Under the pieces are notes generated by a model, which searched no databases, was not told the DNA's origin, and saw only the letters and a program-made list of their open reading frames with translations. A program made the position numbers and the translations under genes. This document shows positions 52,089 to 61,003 of a stretch of DNA of 64,000 nt, piece by piece (position 1 is the stretch's first letter; the number at the start of each line of letters is the position of its first letter). The DNA is from an uncultured Pelagibacteraceae bacterium. GTDB lineage: Bacteria; Pseudomonadota; Alphaproteobacteria; Pelagibacterales; Pelagibacteraceae. Where the stretch lies: positions 1 through 64,000 of the forward strand of contig CABYRT010000008.1 of assembly GCA_902521355.1 (NCBI GenBank). Direction: 5' to 3'.

Positions 52089-53171
52089 TTATAAGATTCC
52101 TTTGTAGTTTTCAATTATCTTGTCCCAAAGAAAATTTTCGGCGTGTAATTTGCATTCTTTTCCAAATTCAACATACTTATTACCTTCAAATAAATTGTCT
52201 ATGCTTGAATAAATTTCATCTAGGCTATTTCCATCACAAATTAATCCTGTTTTGTTATGAACAATCGCATCAGATGCACCACCATCTTTGCCACCTATAG
52301 ATGGAATTCCATATTGTGCAGCCTCAATAAAAGAAATTCCAAATCCCTCAACAGACGTTTTGTGAATTATTGATGGCATTATAAAAATATTTGATTTTGC
52401 AATTAATGCATTTTTTAATTCATTAGATATATCGCTTAAAAAATTTACATATTTATCAAGTTTTAATTCTATCACTAATTTTTTTAAATTTTCTTCTTCA
52501 TCTCCGTATCCTATACAAGTGTAAGTAATATCAGGATATTTCTCTTTTAAATTCCGAATAGCCATTATAACTTTTTCATGATTTTTTCTTTTATCAAATC
52601 TTGATACAGTAATTAGTCTTTGTTTTTTTCCTTTTAGAATTTCTTCTGCTTGTTTAAGGTCATCTTTTGGAATTTCTTCAACAGGATCTACGCCAGGATT
52701 TATAACTATTAATCTTTTTTCTTCAACTCCGAGACTAACTGCTAAATTTTTTGTAAAATTTGAGTTTGCCACAACATGATCAAGATTATTTAAAACTTCT
52801 AAAACTTTTTTGTTTAATCTTGATCCTTTAGGATGATTAATTTCTTTAGAGTGAATTAAACATATTTTCTTTTTTGAAGATTTTATAAGTTCTAAGCTTT
52901 TCCAGTGATCTGCAATAATACAATTTACATTTTTATTTTCATTTAAATATTCGTTTATTAGTAGAGATTTTCTGTATTTTCTTAATAATTTAACTCCACT
53001 AACTCTTTCAATTGTAAATGAAACTTTCTCATCAAATTTTTTATGATCTTCGTGGTAATCTGCAAAAACTTTAACCATATCTAACTTTGATAAAGATCTT
53101 GCTAATCCCCACATTAAATTTTGCATACCACCAATGTCAGGTGGAAAAGTTCTAGTTATTATTAAATACAT
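52089..53171 (-). CDS. Glycosyltransferase family 4
   Basis: A 360-aa GT4 (GT-B fold) enzyme. TRTFPPDIGGMQNLMWGLAR at the start binds the acceptor, and LITVSRFDKRKNHEKVI, then FGISFIEAAQYGIPSIGG, form the nucleotide-sugar domain with the E-x7-E motif. It transfers a sugar from NDP- or GDP-sugar to a lipid or glycan. Its start overlaps the thioredoxin-family stop by one base. Confidence 0.88.
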   Translation of the reverse strand: MYLIITRTFPPDIGGMQNLMWGLARSLSKLDMVKVFADYHEDHKKFDEKVSFTIERVSGVKLLRKYRKSLLINEYLNENKNVNCIIADHWKSLELIKSSKKKICLIHSKEINHPKGSRLNKKVLEVLNNLDHVVANSNFTKNLAVSLGVEEKRLIVINPGVDPVEEIPKDDLKQAEEILKGKKQRLITVSRFDKRKNHEKVIMAIRNLKEKYPDITYTCIGYGDEEENLKKLVIELKLDKYVNFLSDISNELKNALIAKSNIFIMPSIIHKTSVEGFGISFIEAAQYGIPSIGGKDGGASDAIVHNKTGLICDGNSLDEIYSSIDNLFEGNKYVEFGKECKLHAENFLWDKIIENYKGIL

Positions 53172-53725
53172 TAATTAGTTGACCACTTAATACCGCAACC
53201 CATACTTGGGAATTGTTCTTCAGGGCCTTTGCCTGTTTTTGAAACTTGTTTCATAGCAATAAATAAATCACTATCTCCAGATCTCACAGGCTTTAGTTCT
53301 CTTAATTCTCTTATTCTTCCTCTATATTGAAGACCAGAATCTTTATCATAACCGAAAAAATCTGGAGTACATACAGCATCATATTTTCTTGCAATGTCTT
53401 GTGTTTCATCAATTAGGTAAGGAAAATTAAACTTATGTTTAATCGCAAACTCTATCATTTTTTCAAAAGAGTCTTCTGGATAATTAATTGGATCATTAGA
53501 GCAAATTGCAACTGAATTTATTCCTAAATCACTAAGCTTAGTACAGTCCTCCACCACATCTCTAATAATTGCTTTTACATATGGACAATGATTACAAATA
53601 AACATTACCAAAGTTCCATTTTCACCTTTGATATCATTTAAAGATATTAATTTGTTTTCCGTAGATTTTAATTCAAAGTTTTCTGCTTTTTTTCCAAAAT
53701 CACATACTGGTGTTTTAATAGGCAT
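53171..53725 (-). CDS. Thioredoxin-family (AhpC/TSA-like) protein
   Basis: A 184-aa thioredoxin-fold protein. The active motif CNHCPYVKAI (about 49-58) is a C-x2-C followed by a cis-Pro region, and LIDETQDIARKYDAVCTPDFFGYD matches redoxin-type reductases. There is no signal peptide, so it is cytoplasmic. Role in reducing a specific target is unknown. It is divergent from the gamma-carbonic-anhydrase-like gene with 20 bases between starts. Confidence 0.82.
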   Translation of the reverse strand: MPIKTPVCDFGKKAENFELKSTENKLISLNDIKGENGTLVMFICNHCPYVKAIIRDVVEDCTKLSDLGINSVAICSNDPINYPEDSFEKMIEFAIKHKFNFPYLIDETQDIARKYDAVCTPDFFGYDKDSGLQYRGRIRELRELKPVRSGDSDLFIAMKQVSKTGKGPEEQFPSMGCGIKWSTN

Positions 53726-53745
53726 AATGTAATAATATATAAATT

Positions 53746-54258
53746 ATGTTTTACGATTTGGAAGATAAAAAACCAAAAAACTCTGGCGAAAATTGGGTAG
53801 CACCAAATGCAACTATCATTGGAGATGTCACATTAGAAAAAAACTCCAGTGTTTGGTTTAATGCTGTAATTAGAGGGGATAATGAAAACATTTATGTTGG
53901 AGAAGGTTCAAATGTTCAAGACGGAAGCGTTTTGCATACTGACCCAGGTTGCCCTTTAAGAATTGGTAAAGACGTAACTATCGGTCATATCGTTATGCTT
54001 CATGGATGTACAATTGGAGACAATAGTTTAATAGGTATTGGAGCTGTCATTTTAAATAATGCAAAAATAGGTAAAAACTGCATCATTGGTGCAAAAGCAT
54101 TAATAACTGAAAACAAAGAAATTCCAGATAACTCATTAGTAGTTGGAGCACCAGGAAGAGTGGTAAGAAAACTCACTGATGATGAGATAGGTAAAATTAC
54201 CGAGAACGCAAAACATTACCAAGATAACTGGAAAAGATACGTAAAAACAGTTTTTTAA
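53746..54258 (+). CDS. Gamma-carbonic-anhydrase-family hexapeptide protein (YrdA/PaaY-like)
   Basis: A 170-aa left-handed beta-helix protein with hexapeptide repeats. Metal-binding His residues are seen in VLHTDPG, IGHIVMLHGC, as in gamma carbonic anhydrases. It also has the SNVQDGSV and VGAPGRVVRKL signatures of YrdA-like proteins, whose activity is often weak or unknown. A DUF1330 gene follows one base later. Carbonate chemistry is plausible, not proven. Confidence 0.85.
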   Translation: MFYDLEDKKPKNSGENWVAPNATIIGDVTLEKNSSVWFNAVIRGDNENIYVGEGSNVQDGSVLHTDPGCPLRIGKDVTIGHIVMLHGCTIGDNSLIGIGAVILNNAKIGKNCIIGAKALITENKEIPDNSLVVGAPGRVVRKLTDDEIGKITENAKHYQDNWKRYVKTVF

Positions 54259-54259
54259 T

Positions 54260-54550
54260 ATGCCAGCAGGGTATGTAATTGCACAATTAAGAGTAACTAA
54301 TCCAGAAAATTATAAAGAGTACATTGAAAAAGTTAATCCAATTGTAAAAAAATTTGATGGAGAATTTTTAGTTAGAAATGGTGAATATCAAATATTTGAT
54401 GGTGAAACTAAATTTCCAAGAATAATAGTTCTAAAATTTCCAAGTTATGAGAGAGCTCTTGAGTGGTATAATTCAGAGGAATATAAACCAATAAAACAAA
54501 TAAGATTGGATAATGCTGAGGGAACAAACATAATAATTAAAGGACTTTGA
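54260..54550 (+). CDS. DUF1330 family protein
   Basis: A 96-aa small dimeric alpha/beta-barrel-type protein. Segments YVIAQLRVTNPENYKEYI and ERALEWYNSEEYKPIKQIR fit DUF1330. Members are ferredoxin-like-fold proteins without known activity. It follows the gamma-CA-like gene with a single spacer base and is likely co-translated. The 3' end lies three bases from the convergent beta-CA-like gene. Confidence 0.8.
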   Translation: MPAGYVIAQLRVTNPENYKEYIEKVNPIVKKFDGEFLVRNGEYQIFDGETKFPRIIVLKFPSYERALEWYNSEEYKPIKQIRLDNAEGTNIIIKGL

Positions 54551-54553
54551 AGA

Positions 54554-54949
54554 TTAATCTGTTAGCGACAAAATTTTAAAATTTATTTTTAATTCTGGAA
54601 ACTTTCTATCCATAATTGATTTGATTTTTTTAAAAGAATCCTTGTGAATTTTCATTTCAATACTTGAATTAAATTCTTTCTTTCCATTTACTATTTTAGC
54701 TGCACCACAATCTTCATGATTAATTACTATTAATTTTTTAATATTATGCAACTTTATAGAAGTTGATAAATTATCCAAAAATGTTGATTGCCATTTTTTA
54801 AATTTTTTAGAAGTTACACCAATGGCCGCTCCAGCAATAGTAAATGAGCTATACTTTCCAGTTAATTTCTTTTTTTTTAAATAATTAAAAACTTTTGGCT
54901 GAAACCTTGGATCCATACATGATAAAACCATAGCTTCATATTTTTTCAT
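54554..54949 (-). CDS. Beta-carbonic-anhydrase-like protein
   Basis: A 131-aa protein. ATG 54949 is chosen because it overlaps the upstream stop (TAATG); a start at 54964 would add five residues. The zinc-site pattern CMDPR (Cys and Asp, then Arg) and HEDCGA (His and Cys) are those of beta carbonic anhydrases. It is shorter than typical members, about 190-220 aa, so catalytic activity is uncertain. It is coupled to an FMN-binding protein gene. A gamma-CA-like protein is encoded immediately upstream on the other strand. Confidence 0.72.
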   Translation of the reverse strand: MKKYEAMVLSCMDPRFQPKVFNYLKKKKLTGKYSSFTIAGAAIGVTSKKFKKWQSTFLDNLSTSIKLHNIKKLIVINHEDCGAAKIVNGKKEFNSSIEMKIHKDSFKKIKSIMDRKFPELKINFKILSLTD

Positions 54950-55554
54950 TACGGTACCAACCAAGTATCTTTACTATTATCAATGTCAAATCTAGCTCTT
55001 CGATGACCTTTTGCAGCTAAATACAACCATTCTATAGATTTAATTTTACACTGTATAACTGTAAAGTTTTTATATCCTTCTTCACTTTGTTCTTTTGTGT
55101 AATCAAAATTATCTAATTCCGGCTTTAAACCAGATGTTGGAATATCAGACTCTGTACCTGGTCCATTATCTACTAAGTAACATTTTCGACTTATATGTTG
55201 AGTTTTCTCCCAAGATTGTTTTGTTATATCATTATTGTGATTAATAATTGCTTCAACTTTTAATCTAACCTGTATTTTTTCATCTTTATCATAAAATAAC
55301 ATCGATGAATTTGGGTTTTTTTCTAATAATTTAATTTTATCAGATCTAATGTCACTGTGAAATTGAACTAAATTGTTTTGTTCATCTGATTTTCTAAGAA
55401 CAACAATTCTACTTTCGATATCTTTCTCACTCCCACATGAAAAAACAGGTATTCTAAAAGGAGATGATCTATTCGTTACAGCATCAGTTAACATTAACCA
55501 AATTTTCTTTTTTATTTCGGAAAAATCCTCGTAGTAGGGAACAGTGGTAGACAC
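54949..55554 (-). CDS. Pyridoxamine-5'-phosphate-oxidase-like FMN-binding protein
   Basis: A 201-aa split-barrel flavoprotein. RIVVLRKSDEQNNLVQFHSD and MLFYDKDEKIQVRLKVEAII are FMN-contact strands of the PNPOx fold, and the Trp-rich SIEWLYLAAKGHRRARFD end fits the Alr4036-type subgroup, not PdxH. Function is unknown. Its 3' end is joined to the beta-CA-like gene by a one-base overlap, and its start lies two bases from the HIBADH gene on the same strand. Confidence 0.78.
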   Translation of the reverse strand: MSTTVPYYEDFSEIKKKIWLMLTDAVTNRSSPFRIPVFSCGSEKDIESRIVVLRKSDEQNNLVQFHSDIRSDKIKLLEKNPNSSMLFYDKDEKIQVRLKVEAIINHNNDITKQSWEKTQHISRKCYLVDNGPGTESDIPTSGLKPELDNFDYTKEQSEEGYKNFTVIQCKIKSIEWLYLAAKGHRRARFDIDNSKDTWLVP

Positions 55555-55556
55555 AA

Positions 55557-56432
55557 TTATTTTTTCTTTTTTAATCTAGCTATTAAACTTGAGCTATCCC
55601 AACGGTTTCCACCCATTTTTTGAACTTCAGCATAATAACCATCAACAATTTCAGTTACTGGTACAGGTGAGCCATTTCTTTTTGCTTCTTCAATACAAAT
55701 TTTTAAATCTTTTCTCATCCAGTCTACAGCAAATCCGTAATCAAATTTATCAGCTACCATAGTTTTATATCTATTTTCCATTTGCCAGGATTGAGCTGCA
55801 CCTTTAGAAATAGTTTCCATAACTTTGTCCATATCTAAGCCTGCATTAATTCCAAAATTAACTGCCTCAGATAAACCTTGAACTAAACCACCTATACACA
55901 TTTGATTAACCATTTTTGTTAATTGTCCACTACCTGATGGGCCAATCAAATTTACTTTTTTACTGTAGCAATCTATTAAAGGTTTTGCCTTTTTAAATGC
56001 TTCTTCATCACCTCCAACCATGACAGTTAATGAACCACTTTCAGCACCAGACTGGCCTCCAGAAATTGGTGCATCTAAAAATTGCCATCCGTGAGCTATC
56101 GAAGATTTATAAAGTTTTCTAGCAATATCTGCTGAAGATGTTGTGTTATCTATGTGTATAGCTCCTTTTTTAATAGTATTATAGATACCATCTTTTCCAA
56201 TTGTAACTTCAGACAAGTCATTATCATTGCCAACACAAGTAAAAACAAAGTCTGCATCTTTTGAGGCGTCTTTTGGGGTCTCAGCCATTTTACCTTTATA
56301 TTCACCAATCCATTTTTCTGCTTTAGATTTTGTTCTATTAAAAACAGTTACATTATGTCCTGCTTTTGATATATATCCTGCCATTGGATAACCCATTACA
56401 CCAAGACCTATGAAAGCAACTTTGTAAGTCAT
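55557..56432 (-). CDS. 3-hydroxyisobutyrate dehydrogenase family oxidoreductase
   Basis: A 291-aa beta-hydroxyacid dehydrogenase. GLGVMGYPMAGYISKAGH (about 9-26) binds NAD(P); DAPISGGQSGAESGSLTVMVGG and GSGQLTKMVNQMCIGG with the catalytic Lys follow. The group includes 3-hydroxyisobutyrate, tartronate-semialdehyde and other hydroxyacid dehydrogenases, so substrate is open. Only eight bases separate its start from the divergent MFS gene. Confidence 0.87.
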   Translation of the reverse strand: MTYKVAFIGLGVMGYPMAGYISKAGHNVTVFNRTKSKAEKWIGEYKGKMAETPKDASKDADFVFTCVGNDNDLSEVTIGKDGIYNTIKKGAIHIDNTTSSADIARKLYKSSIAHGWQFLDAPISGGQSGAESGSLTVMVGGDEEAFKKAKPLIDCYSKKVNLIGPSGSGQLTKMVNQMCIGGLVQGLSEAVNFGINAGLDMDKVMETISKGAAQSWQMENRYKTMVADKFDYGFAVDWMRKDLKICIEEAKRNGSPVPVTEIVDGYYAEVQKMGGNRWDSSSLIARLKKKK

Positions 56433-56440
56433 ATTTTTTT

Positions 56441-57649
56441 ATGTTTAAAAATTTAAGTTTAAAAGTAATTGTATTTGGTTTTATATTTACATTTTTTTCA
56501 AGCTTTGGACAGAGTTTTTTTCTTGGAATATTCAATACAAGTATAAGAGAGACACTCTCAATTACTCATGGACAATTTGGCTCAATATATGCATCTGCAA
56601 CATTGTGCAGTAGTTTACTACTTATATGGGTTGGAAAGAAGATTGATGATATAAATATTTTTCGATTTGCAATCTATGTAACATTACTTTTATCGTTTTC
56701 TTGTTTTTTCTTTTCAAAAATTTCATCAATAGTTTTTTTATTCATTGCAATTTTTTTAATGAGATTTTCAGGTCAAGGAATGATGTCTCATACTGCAACA
56801 ACAACAGTTTCGAGATATTTCACAAAATCAAGGGGTAGGGCATTAAGTATTTGCTGGTTTGGTTTATCTAGTGCTGAATTTATTTTACCTGTTTTAATGG
56901 TATTTTTATTGTCATTAACAACTTGGCAAAATATTTGGACAGTAATTGCTTTATTAATTTTAATATTTTTACCGATTGCATCATTCTTTTTAGTTCGAAC
57001 TGTTAAACTTGATACGAGAGAAAGCACTGAAGGTGAAGAATTTAAAGAGGAAAATATTAAGCAATGGAAAAGAATTGAAGTATTAAAAGATTATAAATTT
57101 TATATAGTAAGCATGAACATGCTTGCTATGCCTTGGATTGCAACTGGTGTATTTGTTTATCAGTCATTTATTACTGAATCAAAAAACTGGGGACCATTTG
57201 TAATTGCTCAGTCTTTTATGTCTTATTCAGTATTTTCAGTAATTACACTTTTAATATCTGGTTTTTTAATTGACAAATTCACAAGTCGAAAACTTTTAAT
57301 TTTTATGAATATTCCTTTATTTCTATCGACTTTTGTAATTATTTATTTTGATGCACAATTAGCTGCATTTTTATTTTTAGGTTTAATTGGAATATCAAAT
57401 GGTTTGGCAAACGTTTTGGGATCTTCCACTTGGGCTGAGGTTTATGGTGTAAAGCATATTGGATCTATTAAAGCTTTGACCACTGCACTTATGGTTTTTT
57501 CAACAGCTTTCGGAACTGCTCTTTTTGGTATTTTAATTGATATCGGATTTTCAATTGAGAAAATTGCTATAATATCTGCACTTTATATACTTATTTCTTT
57601 TATTCTTCTTTTTTTAGTTAGAAAAAAATTAAATCCAATTTTAGTATAA
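56441..57649 (+). CDS. Major facilitator superfamily transporter
   Basis: A 402-aa protein with 12 predicted helices. FGQSFFLGIFNTSIRETL at the start and a loop between helices 6 and 7 (KLDTRESTEGEEFKEENIK) are typical of MFS carriers. The substrate cannot be deduced; some similar proteins carry organic acids (oxalate/formate-like). It is divergent from the HIBADH-family gene, separated by only eight bases. rpoZ follows 41 bases after its stop. Confidence 0.85.
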   Translation: MFKNLSLKVIVFGFIFTFFSSFGQSFFLGIFNTSIRETLSITHGQFGSIYASATLCSSLLLIWVGKKIDDINIFRFAIYVTLLLSFSCFFFSKISSIVFLFIAIFLMRFSGQGMMSHTATTTVSRYFTKSRGRALSICWFGLSSAEFILPVLMVFLLSLTTWQNIWTVIALLILIFLPIASFFLVRTVKLDTRESTEGEEFKEENIKQWKRIEVLKDYKFYIVSMNMLAMPWIATGVFVYQSFITESKNWGPFVIAQSFMSYSVFSVITLLISGFLIDKFTSRKLLIFMNIPLFLSTFVIIYFDAQLAAFLFLGLIGISNGLANVLGSSTWAEVYGVKHIGSIKALTTALMVFSTAFGTALFGILIDIGFSIEKIAIISALYILISFILLFLVRKKLNPILV

Positions 57650-57690
57650 AACACTTGATTTTGTTGATCTTGGAGTATATTTAATCGCCC

Positions 57691-58218
57691 ATGGCAAGAG
57701 TTACCGTTGAAGACTGTATAGACAAAGTAGATAGTCCTTATGAATTAGTTTTGGTTGCTAAAGAAAGAGCTACTCAACTGAATTCAGGAATTGAACCTAC
57801 ATTAGATAGAGATAACGACAAACACACAGTTATTGCTTTGAGAGAAATAGCTGAAGAAACAATTAAAGTTCCAGATTTAACTGAAGCTGCAGTTTACAAA
57901 CTAAGAAAACATGTAGAACAAATTGATGATACTGCTGAAGAAGATGAAGATATTGGTGATGATTTTGAGAATTTATACAAAGGTGAAATCTCAAAAAGTG
58001 GTGTACCAATTCTTCCTTCTAAAAGAGCTAGAAAAATTCCTGAAAAAATTCAGGTTTCAAAAGAAGATCTTGCTGAATTATCACCATCAGCTCAACCTGA
58101 TGTTAATGTAGAAGCTCCAAGTGAGGCTGAAGAAAATGATGACGTTTCACTAGATCAAGTTTCAGAAGCAGAAGAACAAGTTTCAGATAACGTAAGCGAC
58201 GAAGAAAATAATTCTTAA
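57691..58218 (+). CDS. rpoZ: RNA polymerase omega subunit with long acidic tail
   Basis: A 175-aa protein. Residues 1-75 are the omega subunit: [23 protein letters not shown] and [15 protein letters not shown]. It helps assemble and stabilise RNA polymerase and can bind ppGpp. The remaining about 100 residues form an acidic, Glu/Asp/Ser-rich tail with little order ([25 protein letters not shown]). Ordinary omega subunits have 70-130 residues. No spoT/relA gene follows; the next gene is convergent with no spacer. Confidence 0.88.
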   Translation: MARVTVEDCIDKVDSPYELVLVAKERATQLNSGIEPTLDRDNDKHTVIALREIAEETIKVPDLTEAAVYKLRKHVEQIDDTAEEDEDIGDDFENLYKGEISKSGVPILPSKRARKIPEKIQVSKEDLAELSPSAQPDVNVEAPSEAEENDDVSLDQVSEAEEQVSDNVSDEENNS

Positions 58219-59361
58219 TTAAGAAAACTCTTTTAATATTTTTTCCCTGTGTTCATCAAGATCAGGAATGTCCCCTCTAGTACTTTTATCTTCATATGAG
58301 GACATTTTTATAGGATTGCCTGCTAATCTAAAATCACCAACTACTTTATGATAAGCTTTAACAATCATGTTTCTTGCTTCGACTTGAGGATTTTCTACCA
58401 CTTCTTTAATATTAAATATCGGTCCACAAGGTATCTTTAATTTTTCCATTTCACTTACCCATTCAGAAGTATTTTTTGAAGAAAGTTTATCTTCAAAAAT
58501 TGATTTTAGTTCATTCATATTTTCACATCTGAGTGAATTGGTACTAAATCTTTTATCAGTGACCATTTCAGGTATTCCTAATACTTCACAAAGTTTTTCA
58601 TATAATTTATCGTTACCTGCAGCAATGATTACATAACTATCTTTTGTTTTAAATGCCTCAAACGGAGCGATTGAAGGATGTCTAGATCCCATCGGTTTAG
58701 GAATTTCATTTTTAGATAAATATCTTGCAATAGCATTTTCTAAAATTGCAATTTGGCAATCTAACATAGAGACATCTATAAACATTCCTTTACCTGTTTT
58801 TTGTCTATCATACAAAGCTGCGTTAATTCCAATTGCAGTAAAAAGGCCTGCTGTGATATCACCAATTGATGTTCCAACTCTTGTTGGTTCACTATTTGGA
58901 TGACCTGTAACACTCATCAGTCCACCCATTCCCTGAACGACCATGTCATAAGCGGGTAATTCTTTTAAAGGACCAGTCTGTCCGAAACCAGATGCAGATG
59001 CATATATTAACTTTGGATATTTTTTACTTACATCTTTCCAACCATATCCCCATTTTTCCAAAGTACCTGGTTTAAAATTTTCTACTAAAATATCTGCCTT
59101 TGCTAAAATTTTATCAAAGATTTTTTTGTCATCTTCATTTTTTAAATTAAGCGCAATACTTTCTTTTCCTCTATTCAGTGACATAAAATATGCCGAATAG
59201 TCTTTTACAAAAGGTCCAAACTTTCTTGAATCGTCACCAATTTCTGGTGCTTCTACTTTAATTACACGTGCACCGAGATCAGATAAAATCATTGTACAAT
59301 ATGGACCTACTAAAACCCTAGTAAGATCAACAACTAATAAATTTTTTAAAGGACCATCCAT
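58219..59361 (-). CDS. CaiB/Frc-family (type III) CoA-transferase
   Basis: A 380-aa type III CoA-transferase. LVVDLTRVLVGPYCTMILSDLGARVIKVE is the N-terminal signature, with the catalytic Asp near NGxYDM (PAYDMVVQGMGGLMSVTG), and IDVSMLDCQIAILE follows. These enzymes move CoA between carboxylates, for example succinyl-CoA to another acid. It is divergent from a TRAP transporter and malonyl-CoA decarboxylase, which suggests malonate (or a related acid) as acceptor; that is inference. Confidence 0.88.
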   Translation of the reverse strand: MDGPLKNLLVVDLTRVLVGPYCTMILSDLGARVIKVEAPEIGDDSRKFGPFVKDYSAYFMSLNRGKESIALNLKNEDDKKIFDKILAKADILVENFKPGTLEKWGYGWKDVSKKYPKLIYASASGFGQTGPLKELPAYDMVVQGMGGLMSVTGHPNSEPTRVGTSIGDITAGLFTAIGINAALYDRQKTGKGMFIDVSMLDCQIAILENAIARYLSKNEIPKPMGSRHPSIAPFEAFKTKDSYVIIAAGNDKLYEKLCEVLGIPEMVTDKRFSTNSLRCENMNELKSIFEDKLSSKNTSEWVSEMEKLKIPCGPIFNIKEVVENPQVEARNMIVKAYHKVVGDFRLAGNPIKMSSYEDKSTRGDIPDLDEHREKILKEFS

Positions 59362-59446
59362 AATAATAAGTATGTCATTTCCTTATATTGACTCTTACTC
59401 TCAAGTTCAATTTAATAACTACATTATAAATAAAAAGGGGAAAACT

Positions 59447-60457
59447 ATGTTAAGAAAAATAACATTATATTTGTCTTCAATAATTATAGCTTTTTCAATA
59501 GTAGGATCTGCATATGCAGTTACATTAAAAGCAAGTCACCAATGGCCAGGAACACCAAGAGCTGATGGCTCTTTTGATCCACGTCATGAAATGGTACAAA
59601 TTATTGCTGATGAAGTAAAAAAAGCAAACGTTGATTTAGAAATTAGAATTTATCCAGCTAAGTCACTTTATAAGCCAAAAGAACAGTGGAAACCTATGAC
59701 TACAGGTCAATTAGATATTTCTGCTTTCCCATTAGCTTATGCATCAAAATTCCATCCAGAGTTTGATGCTACATTAATGCCAGGAACTGTAAAAAATCAT
59801 GAGCATGCATTGAGATTTAATAAAGGTCCAATGATGACTGAGATTAAAAAAATAATCAGTGATGCTGGTGTTGTAGTACTATCTGATGCATGGTTAGGTG
59901 GTGGTTTCGCATCAAAAACTAAATGTATCAAGAATCCAAGTGACGCTAAAGGACAAGTGATGAGAGCTGCAGGAAAAGCTTTCAACCAAATGTTAGAGGC
60001 TGCTGGTGCAGGTATTCAAAGTATGCCATCATCAGAAATTTATACTGGATTACAAACTGGTGTATTAACAGGTGCAAATACTAGTTCAGGAAGTTTTGTA
60101 AGTTACAAAATTTACGAACAAGTAAAATGTGCAACTCCTCCAGGAAAATTTGGTTTATGGTTTATGTATGAGCCAATTTTAATGTCTAAGAAAAGTTACA
60201 ATGCTTTAAATTCAAGCCAACAAGTGGCTTTAATGAAAGCTGGAAAAGTTGCTGAGAAATATATGACAGCTCAAGTAGAAAACTTAGATAAAAAGTTTGA
60301 GGAAGCATACAAAGCTGCAGGTGTTAAATTAGTGTATATGGATGCTGATGATCATGCTGCATGGGTTGATATTGCAATAAAATCATCTCACAAAGCTTTT
60401 GCTGAAAAAGTTCCAGGTGGCGATAAGCTAATGGAAATGGCTTTAGCAGTTAAATAA
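59447..60457 (+). CDS. TRAP transporter substrate-binding protein (DctP family)
   Basis: A 336-aa periplasmic TRAP binding protein. ATG 59447 is chosen because GGGG lies before it and the next 24 residues form a signal peptide (ending SAYA); an upstream start at 59372 would place 25 residues before the signal. LKASHQWPGTPRADG and FDATLMPGTVKNHEHAL match DctP-type proteins; the central helix has the conserved Arg for carboxylates (KGQVMRAAGKAF). A terminator follows. Malonate is the proposed ligand by context. Confidence 0.88.
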   Translation: MLRKITLYLSSIIIAFSIVGSAYAVTLKASHQWPGTPRADGSFDPRHEMVQIIADEVKKANVDLEIRIYPAKSLYKPKEQWKPMTTGQLDISAFPLAYASKFHPEFDATLMPGTVKNHEHALRFNKGPMMTEIKKIISDAGVVVLSDAWLGGGFASKTKCIKNPSDAKGQVMRAAGKAFNQMLEAAGAGIQSMPSSEIYTGLQTGVLTGANTSSGSFVSYKIYEQVKCATPPGKFGLWFMYEPILMSKKSYNALNSSQQVALMKAGKVAEKYMTAQVENLDKKFEEAYKAAGVKLVYMDADDHAAWVDIAIKSSHKAFAEKVPGGDKLMEMALAVK

Positions 60458-60471
60458 AATAATATATAAAG

Positions 60472-60508
60472 AACCCCTATTTATTCTCTATAAGTAGGGG
60501 TTTTTTTT
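60472..60508 (+). terminator. Intrinsic terminator between dctP and dctQ
   Basis: Arms AACCCCTATTTA (60472-60483) and TAAGTAGGGGTT (60491-60502) pair fully (one G-U) around a seven-base loop, followed by a T run to 60508. The dctQ ATG begins at 60509, the next base. Most transcripts should end here, so DctQM would depend on read-through and would start translation directly at the end of the U run. Confidence 0.9.
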
Positions 60509-61003
60509 ATGAAAGAAAAATACTTAAAATTCTGTGATTATGTTGCAAGAGCTTGCGGAGCTTTTGCTGTTTTAGCTTTACTCTTATCAATTCTTGTTAT
60601 TGTTGAATTAGTTTTTGAAAGATACTTTTTTCAAAGAGCAATAACGTGGCAAACAGAGCTAGTTACAATGCTTCTAGTTGCTTCAACATTTATAGGAAGT
60701 GCATATGTTTTAAGTGAAAAAGCTCATGTAAGCATGGAGTGGATTTACGATTTTTTATCAAAGAAAAATATTTTAAGACTTAAAATATTTACATCATTAG
60801 TCAGTTTATTATTTTTCTTAATTTTATTCTATTTTGGTTTTTTAATGGTTGAGGAAGCGTTTACTAAAAATTATTCAACAGGAACAGTTTGGGACCCTCC
60901 ATTGTGGGTACCATATTCTTCTATGATGATAGGTGCTGCATTAATGATTTTACAATATATAGCAGAGATTATTAAACTTACAGACGAAAGGGATGCTAGC
61001 TAA
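60509..61003 (+). CDS. dctQ: TRAP transporter small membrane subunit (DctQ)
   Basis: A 164-aa protein with four helices (about 18-40, 48-66, 88-110, 128-148). The loop WQTELVTMLLVASTFIGSAYVL is the DctQ signature. It pairs with DctM and the binding protein to import a carboxylate using Na+. The start follows the T run of the terminator directly, with no Shine-Dalgarno. The stop overlaps dctM by one base. Confidence 0.88.
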   Translation: MKEKYLKFCDYVARACGAFAVLALLLSILVIVELVFERYFFQRAITWQTELVTMLLVASTFIGSAYVLSEKAHVSMEWIYDFLSKKNILRLKIFTSLVSLLFFLILFYFGFLMVEEAFTKNYSTGTVWDPPLWVPYSSMMIGAALMILQYIAEIIKLTDERDAS

